In this document: positions 61,457 to 64,000 of the stretch, one piece after another
How positions within the stretch are numbered: position 1 is the stretch's first letter
Layout of the letters: every line of letters begins with the position of its first letter
Origin: Actinoplanes palleronii
Lineage (GTDB): Bacteria; Actinomycetota; Actinomycetes; Mycobacteriales; Micromonosporaceae
Assembly: GCF_016862315.1 (NCBI RefSeq)
Contig: NZ_BOMS01000104.1
Location: 1-64,000, forward strand
Direction of reading: 5' to 3'
Length of the DNA stretch: 64,000 nucleotides
Notes under the pieces: model-generated
Told to the model about the DNA's origin: nothing
What the model saw: only the letters and a program-made list of their open reading frames with translations
Databases searched by the model: none
Translations under genes and position numbers: made by a program

Positions 61457-63649
61457 CTAGTGCAGTTCGGCGACGTATCCGCTGAGCCGGGCCAGGGCCG
61501 CGTTCCAGTTGACGGTCAGCTCGTTGGTGGACCAGGACTGGATGTCGTCGATGTAGCAGAACTGCCCGACGCAGCCGGCCAGCTTCTCCTGGGCGAGCGG
61601 GTCCTGGATCGACGAGTTCGGGCCGCCGGCCAGGCTGCCGACCGGCGGGTGCGGCAGCGCCGGGTCGAGCTGGTGGGCGTACCAGCGGCTGTGCTCGTTC
61701 TGCGCGTTGACCTCGCCGTACCCGGTGACGAACGAGATGTTCAGGGCGTTGCGGCCGAGCAGCCAGTCGAGGCCGGTGAGCACGCCGTCGCGGTACCGGT
61801 CGCGGCCGGTCAGCTGGTGTGCGGCGGCGAGCACCACGAGGTTGTTGGCCACGATGCTGGCCGAGCCCCAGTCCCACATGTTGTTCGCCGGGGCGTAGGC
61901 GACGCCGTAGGGATGGGCCTTCTGGATCGCCAGGTACTTGTCCGCACCCGCCGCGACCTGGGCCTTGACCGTTTTCAGGCCGGGCAACCGGTTGGGCAGC
62001 AGGGCCAGGTCGAGCTTGGCGGCCGCGCCGGTGGAGGCCCAGTCGAAGGCACCCGAGCCGAACGAGTCGGCGGTGTGCTCCGGCGAGGCGAGCACGTCGG
62101 TGGCGTACCGCTTCTCGCCGGTGGTCAGGTAGAGCTCGGCGGCCGCCCAGTAGAACTCGTCGGTGACCTTGCTGTCGTTGTAGGCGCCACCGCCCACGCC
62201 GTCGCTCTCCGGTGCGTACGAGATCGGGTTGGTCCTGGCGGCGACGTAGGCGCGCCGCGCGGCGGCCAGCGCCCGGGCCGCGAACGCCGCGTCGAACCTG
62301 GCGTAGATCCGTGCGGCCTGTGCGGCGGTGGCGGCCAGGTTCAGCGTCGCCGCGGTGGAGACCGGGTGCAGCTCACGCGGCTGCGGATCCTGGTCGGGCA
62401 GCAGCGGCAGCCCGGTCCACGCCTGGTCGTGGATCTTGTGGTGCACCTGGCCGTCCGGCGCCTGCATCTTCAGCAGGAAGTCCAGCTCCCAGCGCACCTC
62501 GTCGAGGATGTCCGGCGTCCGGTTCCCGCTCTCCGGGATTTGAAGATCGATTTTTCGTACGGCGTGGGAGTTCTCGTACTCGCTGAGCAGCTCCCAGACC
62601 GAGATCCCGCCGTTGACGACGTACTTGCCGTGGTCGCCGGCGTCGTACCAGCCGCCGCGCACGTCCAGGGTGTAGTCGCAGACGCCGGCCTGACACGGCA
62701 CGGTGCCGTCACCCCGGTTCGGGGCGACGTCGACGTGGCCGGCCGCGCGGCCGTACCCGGGGCGCAGGTCGTCACGGATGGCGATGCCGGAGCGCTGGGT
62801 GTAGTAGAACTTCAACGCGTCGGCGCGGAGCTTCTCGTAGGCCTTGCCGTCGATGTCGAACGGGCGGGACGTCTCGCCGTCCGCGGTCAGGGTGTAGCCC
62901 GCGCCTTTTCCGGCGAACCGGCTGAAGTCGATGGAGTGCACGTTCTGGCCGGAGCTCACGTCGATGCCGCGCGGCTGCGTCGTACCCTTAAATGCTATTT
63001 TTCCGTTCTTGTCGTTGAGTTGCCAGGGCAGCGCGGTCGTCGCGTCGGTGACCAGCGTGGCGCCCTTCGGCCCGGACGGCAGGTAGGCGACCTGGTTGAC
63101 CCGCACCCGCGGCCCGGTGTCCGGCACGTAGACCTCCGGCGGCACGCCACCGACCAGCGACACGTTGTCCACGCAGAAGTGCCACGGCTCGGCGCTGCCG
63201 CCGATCTGGAACGCGACCTGCCCCTGCTCGGTGCTGGCCGAGGCGGTGAACGTGTACGAGTAGTGCTGCACGTCGCCGAGCACCGGCGACTGCTCGAAAT
63301 ACGTGTCGTAGGGGCTCACGGCGAGCCCGGTGATCGCCCGGGCGACGTGCCCGGCGTCCCCGGACGCGTCGAAGCTGAACCGGTACGTCTCGCCGGCGAC
63401 CAGGCTGATGTCGTTCTGCCCGATCGCGGCGTCCCAGCGGTTGGTGGTGCCGCCGGGCACGTCCACGCAGGCCCGGCCGTCGGTCAGCGCGATCGGCATG
63501 CCGGCGGTGGACCAGAACGGGTCGGCAGTGCCGTCGAATCCGCCGTTGACGACCTGCTCGACTTCATCTGCTCGTGCCGGCGCGGCGGCGCCGATCAGGA
63601 GGATTGCCGCGAAAGCGGCGGTGGCGCGGGAGCGCTCCCAGAGATACAT
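61457..63649 (-). CDS. secreted GH9 cellulase with N-terminal CBM4/9-like domain
   Basis: 730 residues. Signal peptide 1-27 (cleavage after APARA). Residues ~30-165 form a CBM4/9-like beta-sandwich (QVVNGGFDGTADPFWSTAGM ... WHFCVDNVSLVGG), then a CelD_N Ig-like domain (RVRVNQVAYLPSGPKGATL) and a GH9 (alpha/alpha)6 catalytic domain. The catalytic-base Asp pair lies in GWYDAGDHGKYVVNGG (about 331-346), the C-terminal His/Asp segments in SRWYAHQLDP, and the proton-donor Glu in STNELTVNWNAA (~711). It hydrolyses beta-1,4-glucans outside the cell. Codons 4-8 contain a CebR-like operator, suggesting cellobiose-induced expression. Confidence 0.93.
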   Translation of the reverse strand: MYLWERSRATAAFAAILLIGAAAPARADEVEQVVNGGFDGTADPFWSTAGMPIALTDGRACVDVPGGTTNRWDAAIGQNDISLVAGETYRFSFDASGDAGHVARAITGLAVSPYDTYFEQSPVLGDVQHYSYTFTASASTEQGQVAFQIGGSAEPWHFCVDNVSLVGGVPPEVYVPDTGPRVRVNQVAYLPSGPKGATLVTDATTALPWQLNDKNGKIAFKGTTQPRGIDVSSGQNVHSIDFSRFAGKGAGYTLTADGETSRPFDIDGKAYEKLRADALKFYYTQRSGIAIRDDLRPGYGRAAGHVDVAPNRGDGTVPCQAGVCDYTLDVRGGWYDAGDHGKYVVNGGISVWELLSEYENSHAVRKIDLQIPESGNRTPDILDEVRWELDFLLKMQAPDGQVHHKIHDQAWTGLPLLPDQDPQPRELHPVSTAATLNLAATAAQAARIYARFDAAFAARALAAARRAYVAARTNPISYAPESDGVGGGAYNDSKVTDEFYWAAAELYLTTGEKRYATDVLASPEHTADSFGSGAFDWASTGAAAKLDLALLPNRLPGLKTVKAQVAAGADKYLAIQKAHPYGVAYAPANNMWDWGSASIVANNLVVLAAAHQLTGRDRYRDGVLTGLDWLLGRNALNISFVTGYGEVNAQNEHSRWYAHQLDPALPHPPVGSLAGGPNSSIQDPLAQEKLAGCVGQFCYIDDIQSWSTNELTVNWNAALARLSGYVAELH
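63627..63640. promoter_or_regulatory. CebR/CelR-type operator inside the GH9 start
   Basis: The minus strand reads TGGGAGCGCTCCCG, 13 of 14 matches to the cellulose-utilisation operator TGGGAGCGCTCCCA of CebR/CelR (LacI family). It overlaps codons 4-8 of the cellulase gene (the peptide YLWERSR), so a bound repressor would block early elongation. The consensus is from Streptomyces and Thermobifida; its use here is inferred. Confidence 0.85.
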
Positions 63650-63681
63650 GGAAACATACTGATGACATGCCGGTTACCGCG

Positions 63682-63990
63682 TCAACGCCCCTGGTCCCGG
63701 ATCCAGGCGTCGATCAGGCCACCGAAGTGCGCCAGGAACTTCTCGTGCTCGTGCACCGGGTAGGTCGCCCGGACCGTCTCGCGCAGCAGTGAACGGAACT
63801 CCTCCGAGGTCACCCAGTCGTAGACGATCTCGTCCACGTCGCTCAGGTGCTCGTCGCAGAACTCGCGGTACCGGTCCACCTCGAAGTACCGGTCGGCCAG
63901 CTCCCGATAGCCGGCCAGCTTCTCCTGGTACGACCGATCCGGATCATCGGCCACCGCGAAGTAGCCCGCCAGGTCGGTGTCCAGGCGCAT
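63682..63990 (-). CDS. hypothetical protein, possibly continuing beyond the window
   Basis: 102 residues from an ATG at 63990; the frame stays open to the window edge, so the gene may start further right. Acidic and aromatic-rich helical sequence (YQEKLAGYRELADRYFEVDR, then FCDEHLSDVDEIVYDWVTSE); no signal peptide, domain or catalytic motif recognised. Divergently or independently placed next to the GH9 gene (same strand, ending 32 bases from its start). Function unknown. Confidence 0.65.
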   Translation of the reverse strand: MRLDTDLAGYFAVADDPDRSYQEKLAGYRELADRYFEVDRYREFCDEHLSDVDEIVYDWVTSEEFRSLLRETVRATYPVHEHEKFLAHFGGLIDAWIRDQGR

Positions 63991-64000
63991 CCGCCGGCCG

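Noticed and set aside
61460..63763. 767-codon frame on the plus strand
   Set aside because: Antisense to the GH9 cellulase, whose domain structure and catalytic motifs are clear.

Overview
The window is about 72% GC DNA from a filamentous actinobacterium. Tandem-coupled genes with ATGA/GTGA overlaps, frequent GTG starts, two large LuxR/LAL regulators, a GPP34 protein, a TIGR03089 protein and a CebR-type cellulase operator fit Micromonosporaceae, most like Actinoplanes. This placement is inferred from gene content, not from a search. I see no rRNA, tRNA, CRISPR array, transposase, phage gene or replication origin. Many long ORFs antisense to real genes are GC-driven shadows and were left out.

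Layout. 1-1304 has no convincing gene; it holds a 27-bp tandem repeat, three copies of a ~57-bp hairpin repeat and a ~0.5 kb block that recurs at ~18.1-18.6 kb. 1305-15572 is an envelope/efflux locus: two LAL regulators flank a lipoprotein, a lone HlyD-type adaptor, an OmpR/HisKA two-component pair and a coupled adaptor-ATPase-permease (MacAB type) operon ending in a membrane-anchored protein. 15761-19431 holds a small helical protein, TerC, an SMI1/KNR4 protein, the second block copy and a DODA-type dioxygenase. 19855-22682 encodes GPP34, an APC permease and a GNAT acetyltransferase, closed by a strong terminator.

22892-32756 is a nine-gene, nearly gap-free myo-inositol catabolic operon (iolC, iolB, iolD, mmsA/iolA, TIM-barrel isomerase/dehydratase, ABC binding protein, permease, single-domain ATPase, iolG-like dehydrogenase). 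It imports an inositol-type sugar and degrades it to acetyl-CoA/propionyl-CoA-level products. 33034-44333 is mixed housekeeping and defence: methyltransferase, TIGR03089, small proteins, HtrA-like protease, FAD monooxygenase with TetR, a 1162-aa fused ABC exporter, a membrane metallophosphoesterase and a P-loop kinase. 44470-45627 is a secreted ScyD-like beta-propeller protein.

46507-57159 looks like a surface-polysaccharide locus: polysaccharide deacetylase, beta-helix protein, large polytopic membrane protein, three GT2 glycosyltransferases, a PAPS-type sulfotransferase and a beta-propeller glycosidase-like protein. 57431-61417 holds a Ser/Thr kinase, a universal stress protein coupled to an APC permease, and a STAS protein. 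The window ends with a secreted GH9 cellulase carrying a CebR-like operator inside its first codons, and a gene that may run off the edge.

The least expected signals are non-coding: a dispersed hairpin repeat family (eight copies, mostly at gene 3' ends) and a ~0.5 kb duplicated non-coding block next to two unrelated minus-strand genes. A motif shared by two promoters of the polysaccharide locus is also notable.
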